A stretch of DNA of 64,000 nt from Micromonospora chokoriensis (GCF_000718555.1 NZ_JOAN01000011.1:62001-126000); one strand, 5' to 3'. Counted from the stretch's first letter, positions 14,875 to 24,670 are shown. A program made the numbers and translations. Notes: a model not told the origin generated them from the letters alone.

Positions 14875-17427
14875 GTGCGAGACTGGGCCGTGCTCTCCGA
14901 CGTAACCATTGACCTGCCGGTCCGCCCGGTGCTGCCGGCGCTGGTCGCGGCACTCGACGCGGCCGGCGCCGGTGTCCTGGTGGCCCCGCCGGGGACCGGC
15001 AAGACCACCCTCGCGCCGCTGGCGGTGGCCGACCGGGTGACCGGTCGGGTGGTGATCGCCCAACCCCGCCGGGTGGCGGCTCGTGCCGCTGCCCGGCGAA
15101 TGGCCGAGCTGCTCGGCGAGCGGGTCGGTGAGCGCGTCGGCTACGCGGTGCGCGGCGAGCGCCGGGTCGGCCCGGCCACCCGGATCGAGGTGGTCACCAC
15201 CGGCCTGCTGGTCCGCCGGCTGCACCACGACCCTGAGCTGCCCGGCACGGGCGCCGTGCTGCTCGACGAGTGCCACGAGCGCCAACTCGACGCCGACCTC
15301 GCGCTGGCGTTCACCGTGGAGGCGCGGGCCACCCTTCGGCCGGACCTGTGGCTGCTGGCGATGTCGGCCACGCCGGACACCGACCGGTTCGCCGCGCTGC
15401 TCGGCGGGTCCGCCCCGGCCCCGGTGGTACGGGCCGACTCGGCGCTGCACCCGGTGCAGCGGATCTGGGCGCCCCCGGCACGCCCGATCGCCCCGCCCGG
15501 GGCCGGGCCGGTGGACCGGGCCCTGCTCGACCACGTGGCCGCCACCGTCCGCCGGGCGCTACGCGAGCACGACGGCGACGTGCTCGTCTTCCTGCCCGGG
15601 GCCGGCGAGATCGCGGCGGTCACCAGCCGGCTGGCCGACCTGCGCGACGCGGTCGCGCTGCTGCCGCTGCATGGCCGTCAACGCGGCATCGAGCAGGACG
15701 CCGCTCTGCGGCGGGCGGACCGACGGCGGGTCGTGTTGGCCACCGCGCTGGCCGAGACCAGTCTGACCGTCCCGGGTGTACGGATCGTGGTGGACGCCGG
15801 GCTGTCCCGGGTGCCCCGGATCGACCTGGCCCGAGGGTTGGGCGCGCTGGTCACCGTGCCGGTCTCCCGCGCCGCCGCCACCCAGCGGGCCGGCCGGGCC
15901 GGCCGGGAGGCCCCCGGGTACGTCTATCGCTGCTGGTCTGCCGCGACCCACGAGCGGCTACCCGCCCGCGCCGAGCCGGAGATCGCCACCGCCGACCTGA
16001 CCGGTTTCGCGTTGGAGCTGGCCGCCTGGGGTCGGCCGGACGGTGTCGGGCTCGCGCTGCCCGACCCACCGCCGAGCGCCGCGATGACGGTGGCCCGGGA
16101 CACCCTGGAGACGCTGGGCGCGGTCGACGCCGACGGTCGGATCACGGCGCGGGGGCGGTCGATCGCCGCCGCCGGCGCGCACCCACGGCTGGCCCGCGCG
16201 CTGCTCGACGGCGCCGGCCGGGTGGGTGCCGACCGGGCGGCCGAGGTGGTCGCCCTGCTCGCCGAGGAGAGCGCGGCCGGCCCCGGTGACGATCTGGTCG
16301 CCGGTTGGCGTCGGCTGCGCACCGGCGTGGACGCGGGCGCGACCGCCCGCTGGCGCACCGAGGTACGCCGGCTGCGCGCCGCGCTGCCGACCGGCGCCCC
16401 ATCCGACGCTCGGGCGGGAGCCAGCCAAGTCGGCTCGGCTGGGTTGAGCGACGATCTCGCCGCCGGGCTGCTCGTCGGTCTGGCGTACCCGGAACGGTTG
16501 GCCCGGGTGCGGCGGCCGGGCGGTTCGGCGTACCTGATGACCGGCGGGACCGCCGCGGAGCTGGCGGCCGGCTCGGGGCTGGCCGGGTCCGACTGGCTGG
16601 CGGTCGCCGTCGCGGACCGCACCCCCGGCGCACCGTCGGCCCGGATCCGCCGGGCCTGCCCGGTGGACGAGGCCACGGCCCGGGAGGCGGCCGGTCCGTT
16701 GCTGCGCACCGGCCGGGAGGTCGGCTGGTCCGACGGGGACGTGGTGGCCCGGGAGGTGACCCGGCTGGGCGCGATCGAGCTGGTCCAGCGACGGCTGGAC
16801 CGGCCGGACCGGGCGGAGGTGGCCGCCGCGTTGCTGACCGGTCTCCGTCAGGAGGGGCTGGGGCTGCTGACCTGGACGCCAGCGGCACGGGCGCTGCGCG
16901 AGCGGCTCGCGTTCCTCCGGCACCACCTGGGCGATCCGTGGCCGGAGGTCGGCGACGAATCGTTGCTCGACGCCGCGCCGAGCTGGCTGGGCCCGGAGTT
17001 GGCCGCCGGGCGACGCCGGGCCGACCTGGCGCGGGTGGACGTGCCGTCGGCGCTGCGTCGGCTGCTGCCCTGGGCGCAGGCCGCCCGGCTGGACGAGCTG
17101 GCCCCGGAGCGGATCGAGGTGCCGAGTGGTTCTCGGGTCCGGCTCGACTACAGCGACCCGGCCGCGCCGGTGCTCGCCGTGAAGCTCCAGGAGACGTTCG
17201 GTTGGCCGGCGGCCCCGCACATCGCCGACGGTCGGGTGCCGGTGCTGCTGCACCTGCTCTCCCCCGCCGGCCGACCGGTGGCGGTCACCGCCGATCTGGC
17301 GTCGTTCTGGCGCACCGGCTACCCGCAGGTCCGCTCCGAGCTGCGCGGGCGCTATCCCCGGCACCCGTGGCCGGAGGATCCTTCAACGGCGACGCCCACC
17401 CGGCACGCCACGCCACGCCGGCGCTGA
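14875..17427 (+). CDS. hrpB: ATP-dependent helicase HrpB
   Basis: An 850-residue DEAH-type helicase matching HrpB in length and order. The P-loop GTGKTT is at residues 40-45, QPRRVAARAAARRMAEL (motif Ia) follows, DECH is at 131-134, and motif III is LLAMSAT. The helicase C domain has QRAGRAGREAPGYVYRCWS, and an HA2-like domain and the HrpB C-terminal domain follow (LQETFGWPAAPHIADGRVPV). The cellular role in bacteria is poorly defined. Start GTG 14875 is 15 bp after the DUF397 stop; GTG 14890 is equally possible. Confidence 0.92.
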   Translation: MRDWAVLSDVTIDLPVRPVLPALVAALDAAGAGVLVAPPGTGKTTLAPLAVADRVTGRVVIAQPRRVAARAAARRMAELLGERVGERVGYAVRGERRVGPATRIEVVTTGLLVRRLHHDPELPGTGAVLLDECHERQLDADLALAFTVEARATLRPDLWLLAMSATPDTDRFAALLGGSAPAPVVRADSALHPVQRIWAPPARPIAPPGAGPVDRALLDHVAATVRRALREHDGDVLVFLPGAGEIAAVTSRLADLRDAVALLPLHGRQRGIEQDAALRRADRRRVVLATALAETSLTVPGVRIVVDAGLSRVPRIDLARGLGALVTVPVSRAAATQRAGRAGREAPGYVYRCWSAATHERLPARAEPEIATADLTGFALELAAWGRPDGVGLALPDPPPSAAMTVARDTLETLGAVDADGRITARGRSIAAAGAHPRLARALLDGAGRVGADRAAEVVALLAEESAAGPGDDLVAGWRRLRTGVDAGATARWRTEVRRLRAALPTGAPSDARAGASQVGSAGLSDDLAAGLLVGLAYPERLARVRRPGGSAYLMTGGTAAELAAGSGLAGSDWLAVAVADRTPGAPSARIRRACPVDEATAREAAGPLLRTGREVGWSDGDVVAREVTRLGAIELVQRRLDRPDRAEVAAALLTGLRQEGLGLLTWTPAARALRERLAFLRHHLGDPWPEVGDESLLDAAPSWLGPELAAGRRRADLARVDVPSALRRLLPWAQAARLDELAPERIEVPSGSRVRLDYSDPAAPVLAVKLQETFGWPAAPHIADGRVPVLLHLLSPAGRPVAVTADLASFWRTGYPQVRSELRGRYPRHPWPEDPSTATPTRHATPRRR

Positions 17428-17448
17428 CCTACTGCTCGGCGCGTCGAC

Positions 17449-18174
17449 CTACTCCTCGACGACGTCGGCCAGCACGACTGTGACGTTGTCCGGCGCACCG
17501 GCGTGCAGCGCCAGGTCGATCAGCTTTCCGGCGCAGGCGTCCCGGTCCGGATAACCGGTGAGCACCTCGGTGAGGGTGTCCGGTCGGACCACGTTGGAGA
17601 GGCCGTCGCTGCACAGCAGCCACCGGTCGCCGGCCCGGGGCACCATCGTCGCGTAGGACGGGGAGACCTCCTCGCCCTGCAACGCCTGGGTGACCACGGC
17701 GCGGCGTGGGTGGCTGCTGGCCTGGTCCGCGGTGATCACGCCCTGCTCCACCAACAGCTGAACGAACGTGTCGTCCCGGGTGACCTGCTTGAGCACACCC
17801 TCGCGGAACAGGTAGGCCCGGGAGTCACCGACGTGGGCGAGGGCCAGGCAGCTGCCGGTACGGGCGAAGAGCAGCGCGGTCAGCGTGGTGCCCATGCCCT
17901 GGCGCTCGGGATCCTCGGCTACCGCCTGCCGGATCCGGGAGGTGGCCAGCGCGATGCCACCCTCCAGCGCGGCCACCAGAGCGTCCTCGGGTGTCTCCAG
18001 GTCCAGTGGGGAGACCGCGTCGATGGTGAGGGCGCTGGCCAGGTCGCCGGCGGCCATCCCGCCCATGCCGTCGGCGACGGCGACGAGCCAGGTGCCGGCG
18101 TACAGGGCGTCCTGGTTTCCGCTGCGGATCAGCCCACGGTCGCTCGTTCCCACGGAACGCAGCTTCAGGGTCAT
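17449..18174 (-). CDS. PP2C-family serine/threonine phosphatase
   Basis: A 241-residue soluble PP2C phosphatase (PstP-like but lacking a membrane anchor). The metal-binding motifs are in order: RSGNQDAL, VAVADGMGGMAAGD, LAHVGDSRAYLF, LCSDGLSNVV and the final APDNVTVVLADV. It would reverse Ser/Thr phosphorylation by eukaryotic-type kinases; none is adjacent. The gene converges with hrpB, 21 bp apart, and is divergent from the cellulase gene. Confidence 0.92.
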   Translation of the reverse strand: MTLKLRSVGTSDRGLIRSGNQDALYAGTWLVAVADGMGGMAAGDLASALTIDAVSPLDLETPEDALVAALEGGIALATSRIRQAVAEDPERQGMGTTLTALLFARTGSCLALAHVGDSRAYLFREGVLKQVTRDDTFVQLLVEQGVITADQASSHPRRAVVTQALQGEEVSPSYATMVPRAGDRWLLCSDGLSNVVRPDTLTEVLTGYPDRDACAGKLIDLALHAGAPDNVTVVLADVVEE

Positions 18175-18332
18175 GGGAGGCAGCCTGCCAGGCGAAGGGC
18201 GCAGTTGTCTCTAGGAGATCAGGACGACGGCGCGTGGCGCGGCCAATCTCACGTCCGCGCGGCGGCGCGTCGCGGGGCGCCCGCCGGGCCGACCGCCCTT
18301 GTCGGATGCCACAACCCATCCAACCAGATCAA

Positions 18333-18361
18333 TTGACATGGCGTACCGACGCTGGAAATAT
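18333..18361 (+). promoter_or_regulatory. Sigma-70-type promoter of the cellulase gene
   Basis: TTGACA (18333-18338) is a perfect -35 element. After a 17-bp spacer comes AAATAT (18356-18361), a reasonable -10 element, in a patch of unusually AT-rich DNA. The expected start point, near 18368, falls just before the CebR-type palindrome. Confidence 0.7.
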
Positions 18362-18373
18362 CGAGCCGACACC

Positions 18374-18387
18374 TGGGAGCGCTCCCA
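18374..18387. promoter_or_regulatory. CebR-type operator
   Basis: TGGGAGCGCTCCCA is a perfect 14-bp palindrome identical to the published CebR box that controls cellulose and cello-oligosaccharide genes in streptomycetes and related actinobacteria. It begins about 6 bp after the predicted transcription start, so bound repressor would block transcription until cello-oligosaccharides release it. The cebR gene itself is not in the window. Confidence 0.9.
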
Positions 18388-18436
18388 AGATCTCCCCGCC
18401 ACCACCGCCCTACTTCCCGTCCCGGAAGGACTCCCC

Positions 18437-21046
18437 GTGACGTCATCCCGACGCCGCCTCCTGTTGGCCGCGGCGACCACTCTGGCCCTCATCGGCGCGG
18501 GCGCCGGCACGGCCTACGCCGCCCCACCACCGGACGCCCCCGAGCAGATCGACAACGGCGACTTCAGTGCCGGGGTGAGCCCCTGGTTCTCCTTCGGCAC
18601 CGGCTCGCTGGCGGTCACCGACGGCAGACTCTGCACCACCGTCGCGGGCGGGCTGGCCAACCCGTGGGACGCCGGCATCGGCCAGGACGGCGTGCCGTTG
18701 ATCGCCGGCGCCGAATACACCCTCGGCTTCGCCGTCTCCGCCACCCCCGGCGCCGCCATCAAGGCCGTGCTGCAACTCGGCAGTGCCCCGTACACCACGT
18801 ACGCGGCTGTGGACGCCACCGCGACCGGCACCGCCCAGCGGGTCGAGCAGACCTTCACCGTCCCGGACGACAACCCCAACGCCCAACTGATCTTCCAGGT
18901 CGGCGGTGCCGCCGCGGCGCAGATCATCTGCCTCGACGACGTGTCGCTGCGCGGCGGCGAGCCACCTGAGCCGTACGTGCCGGACACCGGGCCCCGGGTG
19001 CGCGTCAACCAGGTCGGTTACCTGCCCGGCGGCCCGAAGAACGCCACTGTCGTCACCGAGGCCACCGAACCGCTGCCCTGGCAGCTGCGCTCCAGTGCCG
19101 GCACCGTCGTGGCCAGTGGCACCAGCACCGCGCGCGGTGTCGACGCCGCCTCCGGGCAGAACGTGCAGACTGTCGACTTCTCCAGCTACCGCACCCCCGG
19201 CAGCGGCCTGACGCTCACCGTGGACGGTGAGACCAGCCACCCGTTCGACATCTCCGGGGCCCTCTACGACCAGCTGCGCTCCGACTCGTTGCAGTTCTTC
19301 TACGCCCAGCGCAGCGGCATCGCCATCGACGGCGACCTGATCGGCGACGAGTACGCCCGACCCGCCGGCCACCTCGGCGTCGCACCCAACCAGGGCGACA
19401 CAAACGTGCCCTGCCAGCCGGGTGTCTGCGACTACTCCCTGGACGTGCGCGGCGGCTGGTACGACGCCGGCGACCACGGCAAGTACGTGGTCAACGGCGG
19501 CATCGCCACCTACCAGCTCTTGAGCACCTTCGAGCGGACCAGGACGGCGGCCACCGCCAACGGCGGCGCGGAACTCGCCGACAGCACCCTGCGCGTCCCC
19601 GAGCGCGGCAACGCCGTGCCGGACATCCTCGACGAGGCCCGCTGGGAGCTGGAGTTCCTGCTGCGCATGCAGGTGCCCGCCGGCAAGCCGCTCGCCGGCA
19701 TGGTCCACCACAAGATCCACGACCAGAACTGGACCGGGCTGCCCCTCGCCCCGCACGCTGACCCACAGCCGCGCGAGCTGCACCCGCCGTCGACCGCGGC
19801 AACCCTCAACCTGGCCGCCACCGCCGCCCAGTGCGCCCGGCTCTTCGCCCCCTACGACGCGGCGTTCGCGACCCGTTGCGGCACTGCCGCGAAGACGGCC
19901 TACGCCGCGGCCAAGGCCCACCCCGCGGTGTACGCCAGCCCGACCGACGGCACCGGCGGCGGCGCGTACGACGACAGTAACGTCACCGACGAGTTCTACT
20001 GGGCGGCGACCGAGCTGTACCTGACCACCGGCGCGCAGAACTACCTGACCGACCTGACCGCCTCAGCGCACCACACCGGGAACGTGTTCGACGCGCGGGG
20101 CTTCGGCTGGCAGAGCGTCGCCGCGCTCGGCCGCCTCGACCTGGCCACCGTGCCGAACGGGCTGCCGGCCACCGATCTGGCCCGGGTCCGCGCCTCGGTC
20201 ACCACCGCCGCCGACGCGTACCTCGCCGAGCTGCGCCGCCAGGCGTACGGGCTGCCGATGCCCGGTGACGCCAACAGCTACTTCTGGGGCGGCAACAGCA
20301 ACGTCATCAACAACGCGGTGGTGCTGGCCACCGCGTTCGACCTGACCCGCAACCCGGTCTACCGCGATGGCGCTGTGCAGGCGATGGACTACATCCTCGG
20401 GCGCAACGCCCTGAACATCTCCTACGTCACCGGGTGGGGAGAGCACGCCGCGCAGAACCAGCACAGCCGGATCTTCGGCCACCAGCTAGACCCGAGCCTG
20501 CCCCGACCGCCAGCCGGCTCCCTCGCCGGTGGCCCGAACGCGGCCCTGCAGGACCCGTTCGTGGCGCAACTGCTGGCCGGCTGTGAGCCGATGTTCTGCT
20601 ACGTCGACGACATCAACTCGTACTCGACGAACGAGGTGGCGATCAACTGGAACTCGGCGCTGACCTGGATCGCCTCGTTCCTGGCCGACCAGGGTGACGC
20701 CGGCGCGGTGCCAGCCCCCACCTGCTCGGTGAACTACACCAACTACGGCGCCTGGCAGGGCGGCACCGGGTTCACCGCCCAACTGACCATCCGCAACACC
20801 GGCGCCGCCGCCATCAACGGTTGGAACGTGCGGTTCGCGTTCACCGGCGACCAGCGGGTACGCGAGGCGTGGCTGGCGAAGGTCACCCAGTCCGGCGCGA
20901 CGGTGACCGCGCGCAACGAGTCGCACAACGCCAAGATCGCACCCGGTGGCACGGTGATGTTCGGCTTCAACGCGACGACGGCCGGCGGCGCCAATCCCGC
21001 TCCCGGCCTGGTCACCGTCAACGGCGGAGCCTGCACCCTCTCCTGA
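18437..21046 (+). CDS. Secreted GH9 endoglucanase with CBM4/9, Ig-like and CBM2 domains
   Basis: An 869-residue secreted cellulase. Residues 1-28 are a signal peptide ([20 protein letters not shown], cleavage after AYA). A CBM4/9-like domain covers about 37-175, an N-terminal Ig-like CelD domain about 188-270 ([12 protein letters not shown]), the GH9 (alpha/alpha)6 catalytic domain about 274-748, and a C-terminal CBM2 about 762-869. GH9 catalytic landmarks are [13 protein letters not shown] near 340, [10 protein letters not shown], and the proton-donor glutamate in [13 protein letters not shown] near 731. GTG 18437 is chosen because GGAAGGA precedes it and it gives a clean signal peptide. A TTGACA promoter and a perfect CebR box upstream indicate induction by cello-oligosaccharides. 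Confidence 0.95.
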   Translation: MTSSRRRLLLAAATTLALIGAGAGTAYAAPPPDAPEQIDNGDFSAGVSPWFSFGTGSLAVTDGRLCTTVAGGLANPWDAGIGQDGVPLIAGAEYTLGFAVSATPGAAIKAVLQLGSAPYTTYAAVDATATGTAQRVEQTFTVPDDNPNAQLIFQVGGAAAAQIICLDDVSLRGGEPPEPYVPDTGPRVRVNQVGYLPGGPKNATVVTEATEPLPWQLRSSAGTVVASGTSTARGVDAASGQNVQTVDFSSYRTPGSGLTLTVDGETSHPFDISGALYDQLRSDSLQFFYAQRSGIAIDGDLIGDEYARPAGHLGVAPNQGDTNVPCQPGVCDYSLDVRGGWYDAGDHGKYVVNGGIATYQLLSTFERTRTAATANGGAELADSTLRVPERGNAVPDILDEARWELEFLLRMQVPAGKPLAGMVHHKIHDQNWTGLPLAPHADPQPRELHPPSTAATLNLAATAAQCARLFAPYDAAFATRCGTAAKTAYAAAKAHPAVYASPTDGTGGGAYDDSNVTDEFYWAATELYLTTGAQNYLTDLTASAHHTGNVFDARGFGWQSVAALGRLDLATVPNGLPATDLARVRASVTTAADAYLAELRRQAYGLPMPGDANSYFWGGNSNVINNAVVLATAFDLTRNPVYRDGAVQAMDYILGRNALNISYVTGWGEHAAQNQHSRIFGHQLDPSLPRPPAGSLAGGPNAALQDPFVAQLLAGCEPMFCYVDDINSYSTNEVAINWNSALTWIASFLADQGDAGAVPAPTCSVNYTNYGAWQGGTGFTAQLTIRNTGAAAINGWNVRFAFTGDQRVREAWLAKVTQSGATVTARNESHNAKIAPGGTVMFGFNATTAGGANPAPGLVTVNGGACTLS

Positions 21047-21055
21047 CCCACTGCT

Positions 21056-21082
21056 GGTGGCCGCTCTTCCCGGGCGGCCACC
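21056..21082 (+). terminator. Cellulase terminator hairpin
   Basis: GGTGGCCGC (21056-21064) pairs with GCGGCCACC (21074-21082) around a 9-base loop, 10 bp after the cellulase stop codon. Confidence 0.7.
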
Positions 21083-21098
21083 GGGATCGCATGATCGC

Positions 21099-21125
21099 GC
21101 GGCCGGCGGGTCAACCGCCGGCCGC
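21099..21125. terminator. Hairpin overlapping the HAD stop codon
   Basis: An 11-bp perfect GC-only stem (21099-21109 with 21115-21125) surrounds a 5-base loop. The HAD gene's stop codon (complement of 21111-21113) falls partly in the loop, so the structure overlaps the end of that gene and may serve transcription arriving from either side. Confidence 0.55.
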
Positions 21126-21767
21126 GTTGTGCTCCGCGACCAGGCTCGGGAGTTCGTCGAGCGAGTCGATGCGGAACAGGCACTGCTCGGCCACGGTGGA
21201 GGGGTCGAGGATGTGCCCCCAGGGGCCACGCCGGATCAGGCACGTCTTCATGCCAGCCGCCAGGGCTGGGCGTACGTCGTTGTCGGGCCGGTCGCCGACG
21301 TACAGGATCGAGGACGCGACACCTCCGCCCGCCTCGACGACCCGGTCGAAGAACGCCGGTGCCGGCTTCGCCACCCCCCAGCCGTGCGACGTGCCGATCA
21401 CGTCCACCGGGAGGTCGAGAGCGCGCAGGGTCGCCTCCGCATGCGCCGGCTGGTTGCCGGCCAGGCCCACGAGCAGGCCCTGGTCCTTCAACGACTCCAG
21501 GCAGCCCCGCGCGTCCGGGTAGAGATCCTCCTCGGCGAACGACTCCGGCTGACCAGCAGCCTCCCGACGCTTTAGCTCGGCCGTGAGGTCGAAGTCGGGC
21601 CGGAAGACCCGAAACGTCTCCTGGTAGTCCAGACCCCGGGCGATCACCGCGCCGAAGACCGCCGAGAACGTGTGCCGGGGAACACCGAGCCAGTCCGCCC
21701 AGGCCGCGAACTCGTGGGATTCGTCGAGAATCGTCCCACCGACATCGAAGAAGACCGTGGCAATCAT
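21111..21767 (-). CDS. HAD-family hydrolase
   Basis: A 218-residue HAD phosphatase-like protein. Motif I is FFDVGGTILD near residue 8, but the second catalytic Asp is replaced: DVGGT has Gly where many phosphatases have D-x-D. Motif II falls near LLVGLAGNQPAHAE, motif III at VAKPAPAFFDRV and motif IV at ILYVGDRPDNDV. The missing second Asp may weaken phosphatase turnover or change the reaction; relatives with DVGGT are nevertheless common. The ATG at 21767 puts the Asp close to the N-terminus as usual; an upstream start at 21818 is less likely. It is the third gene of the antiporter operon. Confidence 0.85.
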   Translation of the reverse strand: MIATVFFDVGGTILDESHEFAAWADWLGVPRHTFSAVFGAVIARGLDYQETFRVFRPDFDLTAELKRREAAGQPESFAEEDLYPDARGCLESLKDQGLLVGLAGNQPAHAEATLRALDLPVDVIGTSHGWGVAKPAPAFFDRVVEAGGGVASSILYVGDRPDNDVRPALAAGMKTCLIRRGPWGHILDPSTVAEQCLFRIDSLDELPSLVAEHNAAGG

Positions 21768-21790
21768 GTCCGCTGTCGAGCTGATGACGG

Positions 21791-22048
21791 TCAGCCGATC
21801 TCCTCGTCGACGAAGCACCAGCGCCAGGCCTCGCCCGGCTGCGCCGAGCGGATCACCGGGTGGCCGGTGGACGCGAAGTGCTTACTCGCGTGCTGGTACG
21901 GCGACGAGTCGCAGCAGCCGACCTGCCCGCAGCTCAGGCAGGTCCGCAGGTGCACCCAGTAGGTTTCCCCGATGGCGACGCAGTCCGCGCACTCGTCGGG
22001 GGTGAGTGGCTCGGCGGCACCGGCCTCGGTCAGATGCTGACAGCTCAC
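21791..22048 (-). CDS. UBP-type zinc-finger protein
   Basis: An 85-residue stand-alone zf-UBP domain. The Cys/His ligands are in the family order: C3 and H5 (SCQHL), CADC, CLSCGQVGCCDSS, H-x-x-HF (HASKHFASTGHPV), then the conserved EAWRWCFVDEE. In eukaryotes the fold binds the ubiquitin C-terminus; in bacteria its partner is unknown. The GTG start overlaps the antiporter stop (GTGA), giving tight translational coupling, which implies it acts with the antiporter. Confidence 0.9.
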   Translation of the reverse strand: MSCQHLTEAGAAEPLTPDECADCVAIGETYWVHLRTCLSCGQVGCCDSSPYQHASKHFASTGHPVIRSAQPGEAWRWCFVDEEIG

Positions 22049-23616
22049 TTCTCTACCTCCCGCAGCAATGACTCCTCCAGGTCCAGGTCACGATAGGCCC
22101 GCACCAACACCTCCTCAGGGATCCGACCGGAGTCCCGGGCAGCCCGGAACACATCCCGCTCGGCGTCGATCATCTTTTGCCGCAGCCGACCGTACGCCTG
22201 CGACGGGGTCTCCCGCTCGTCGCCACCGAGTCGTTCCCAGGCCAGGTTGGTGCGGTCCTCGACCGCTCGGCGCAGCCGGTCCACCACCGCATCCGGGGCA
22301 CTGTCGGCCAACTCGTCGAGGCGGTCCTGGGCGGCCTTGCTGGCCTGCTGCTGCACGCCGGCTGCGGAGAGCGCGTCCTGCACCGGGTCGTCCTGCGGCA
22401 GCTTCAACCGGCGGGCGACCAGCGGCAGTGTGGCACCCTGGCCGACCAGGGTGAAGACGATCACCGCGAACGCCAGCCAGATGAACAACGCCCGGGGGTA
22501 CGGCTCGTCGTCGGCCAGGGTCAGCGGCAGCGCGAGCGCGGCGGCCAGGGTCACCACTCCCCGCATGCCGGCCCAGCCGATGATGATCGGGAACTTCGGT
22601 GACGGCCGGGCGTCGCGGCGGCGGACCCGGGGGACCAGCCGAGCCAGGTAGGTGGCCGGGAAGAGCCAGATGAACCGGGTCAGGAAAACGGTGGCGAGCA
22701 CCGCGAAGGTGATCAGGATGAGCGACCCGACCGGCTCGTCGAGGTTGCGCAGCACCTCCCGCAGTTGGAGCCCGACCAGCAGAAAGACCAGACCTTCCAG
22801 CAGGAAGCGGACCAGCCGCCAGAACGCGCCGATCTGCAACCGGGACGCCGCCGACAGCAGTTGCGGCAGCTTGTGGCCGAGCACCAGACCGGTCACGACC
22901 ACCGCCACCACACCCGAGGCGTGCAGGTGCTCGGCGGTGAACACCACCGCGAACGGGATGATCAGCGACAGCGCGTTGTCCAGCAGCGGGTCGCTGATCC
23001 GCCGGTGCAGGAAGCCGAACACCAACGCTCCGAGCGCCCCGATCAGGATGCCGCCGCCGGTGGCCCGCAGCACCTCGATGGCGACGTCGGCCGTGCCGAC
23101 CGCCGAGCCGATGGTGGCCAGCGTCGCGACCCGCAGCAGCACCAGCGCTGTCGCGTCGTTGACCAGGCTCTCGCCCTCCAGGATGGTGACCACCCGGCGG
23201 GGCAGGCCGACTCGGCGGGCGACGGCCGTGGCGGCCACGGCGTCCGGTGGGGCGACCACCGCGCCGAGGGCCAGGCAGATCGCGAACGGCAGCTGCGGCA
23301 GCAGCAGGTGCAGCACGAACCCGACCACGAACGCGGTGAACAACACCAGGCCGACGGCGAGCAGCAGGATCGGCCGGATGTTGTGTTTGAACGCCGGCAC
23401 CGAGGTCTCCAGCGCGGCCACGTAGAGCAGCGGCGGCAGGATGCCGATCAGCACCAACTCCGGGTCGAGTTCCACGTGCGGGACGCCCGGCACGAACGAG
23501 AGCGCGAGGCCGAGGACGACAAGCACGATCGGCGCGAGCAGGCCGAGCCGGCGGGCCAACGCGGCGCCCAGGGTGGCGATCGCCAGGAAGACGACCACCG
23601 GGAACAGGCTTTCCAT
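22045..23616 (-). CDS. CPA1-family Na+/H+ antiporter (NhaP type)
   Basis: A 523-residue cation/proton antiporter. It has about 12 membrane segments in the first 410 residues; the ion-binding region is LALGAVVAPPDAVAATAVAR followed by ILEGESLVNDATALVLLRVA (conserved Pro-Pro-Asp and Asn-Asp). A cytosolic tail of about 110 residues is predicted to be helical (DALSAAGVQQQASKAAQDRL, EVLVRAYRDLDLEESLLREV). The ATG at 23616 is the true start, because the upstream extension is a low-complexity non-family stretch. The next gene, a UBP finger, overlaps its stop. Confidence 0.92.
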   Translation of the reverse strand: MESLFPVVVFLAIATLGAALARRLGLLAPIVLVVLGLALSFVPGVPHVELDPELVLIGILPPLLYVAALETSVPAFKHNIRPILLLAVGLVLFTAFVVGFVLHLLLPQLPFAICLALGAVVAPPDAVAATAVARRVGLPRRVVTILEGESLVNDATALVLLRVATLATIGSAVGTADVAIEVLRATGGGILIGALGALVFGFLHRRISDPLLDNALSLIIPFAVVFTAEHLHASGVVAVVVTGLVLGHKLPQLLSAASRLQIGAFWRLVRFLLEGLVFLLVGLQLREVLRNLDEPVGSLILITFAVLATVFLTRFIWLFPATYLARLVPRVRRRDARPSPKFPIIIGWAGMRGVVTLAAALALPLTLADDEPYPRALFIWLAFAVIVFTLVGQGATLPLVARRLKLPQDDPVQDALSAAGVQQQASKAAQDRLDELADSAPDAVVDRLRRAVEDRTNLAWERLGGDERETPSQAYGRLRQKMIDAERDVFRAARDSGRIPEEVLVRAYRDLDLEESLLREVEK

Positions 23617-23653
23617 GGGGTACGAGCCTAGGGGTACGGTCGTCCGGTCTCGA

Positions 23654-24619
23654 TCAGCCGCCCGGCCGCAGCTTCGGCAGCACCTCGGCGCCGAACGCGT
23701 CGATGAAGCCGCGCTGCTCCTGCCCGACGTGGTGCACGGCGATCTGGTCGAAGCCGAGCTGCGCGTACCCCTCCAACCAGCCGACATGCCGGCCCAGGTC
23801 CGCCGAGACGTTCACCACCTCGGCGACCCGCTGCGCCGGCACGTCGGCGGAGACCACGTCGAAGTGCTCGACGGTCTCCAGGTCCCAGCAGACCGGCGGG
23901 GCGAAGACATTGCTGCGCCACTGGTCGTACGCGATCGCCTCGGCCTGTGCCTGCTCCGGCGCCCAGGAGACGTGCACCTGCAGGTGCAGCGGCCCGCGTC
24001 CACCCGCGTCCCGGTACGCGTCGATCATCTCGCGCAGGTGCGCCACCGGGGCGTTCACGGTGATCAGCCCGTCCGCCCACTCGGCGCACCAGCGGGCGGT
24101 GGCCACGCTGACGGCGGCGCCGACAAGCGCGGGCGGCTGCTCGGGGCGGGTCCACAGCCGGGCCCGGTCGACCCGGACCAGGCCGTCGTGGCTGACCTCC
24201 TCGCCGGCCAGCAGGGCACGGATCACGTCCACGCACTCGCGCAGCCGGGCGGAGCGGAGGTCCTTGCGGGGCCACGGGTCGCCGGTGATGTGCTCGTTGC
24301 TGGCCTCGCCGGTGCCCAGCGCGGCCCAGAACCGGCCCGGGTACATCGCGCCGAGGGTGCCGATCGCCTGCGCGATGATCGCCGGGTGGTAGCGCTGACC
24401 GGGTGCGTTGACCACGCCGAACGGCATGCCGGTGGCCTGCAACGCCGAGCCCAGCCAGGACCAGGCGAAGCCGGACTCGCCCTGCCGGGCGCTCCACGGC
24501 GAGAAGTGGTCGGAGCACATGGCGGCGTCGAAGCCGGCCCGCTCGGCATGCATCACCGCCTCCAGGAGGGCGCGCGGACCGATCTGCTCATGCGAGGCGT
24601 GGAACCCGAACGACGTCAT
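23654..24619 (-). CDS. F420-dependent LLM-class oxidoreductase
   Basis: A 321-residue luciferase-like monooxygenase fold protein of the F420-dependent class. It starts MTSFGFHASHEQIGPRALLE; cofactor-region landmarks are MCSDHFSPWSARQGESGFAW, then YHPAIIAQAIGTLGAMYPGR, then FWAALGTGEASNEHITGDPW, which is highly typical of F420 LLM proteins. The substrate is unknown. It lies 37 bp downstream in the opposite sense of no gene but directly behind the antiporter gene start, so it is probably transcribed separately from the antiporter operon to its left. The ATG at 24619 is used. Confidence 0.88.
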   Translation of the reverse strand: MTSFGFHASHEQIGPRALLEAVMHAERAGFDAAMCSDHFSPWSARQGESGFAWSWLGSALQATGMPFGVVNAPGQRYHPAIIAQAIGTLGAMYPGRFWAALGTGEASNEHITGDPWPRKDLRSARLRECVDVIRALLAGEEVSHDGLVRVDRARLWTRPEQPPALVGAAVSVATARWCAEWADGLITVNAPVAHLREMIDAYRDAGGRGPLHLQVHVSWAPEQAQAEAIAYDQWRSNVFAPPVCWDLETVEHFDVVSADVPAQRVAEVVNVSADLGRHVGWLEGYAQLGFDQIAVHHVGQEQRGFIDAFGAEVLPKLRPGG

Positions 24620-24670
24620 GGGCGCACTTCCTACCCACGACGGCACCGGCTGATGCGTGCCGTGCCCGAC

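Noticed and set aside
14512..15534. Minus-strand open frame opposite hrpB
   Set aside because: Shadow of hrpB and the XRE/DUF397 genes; no motif or start signal.
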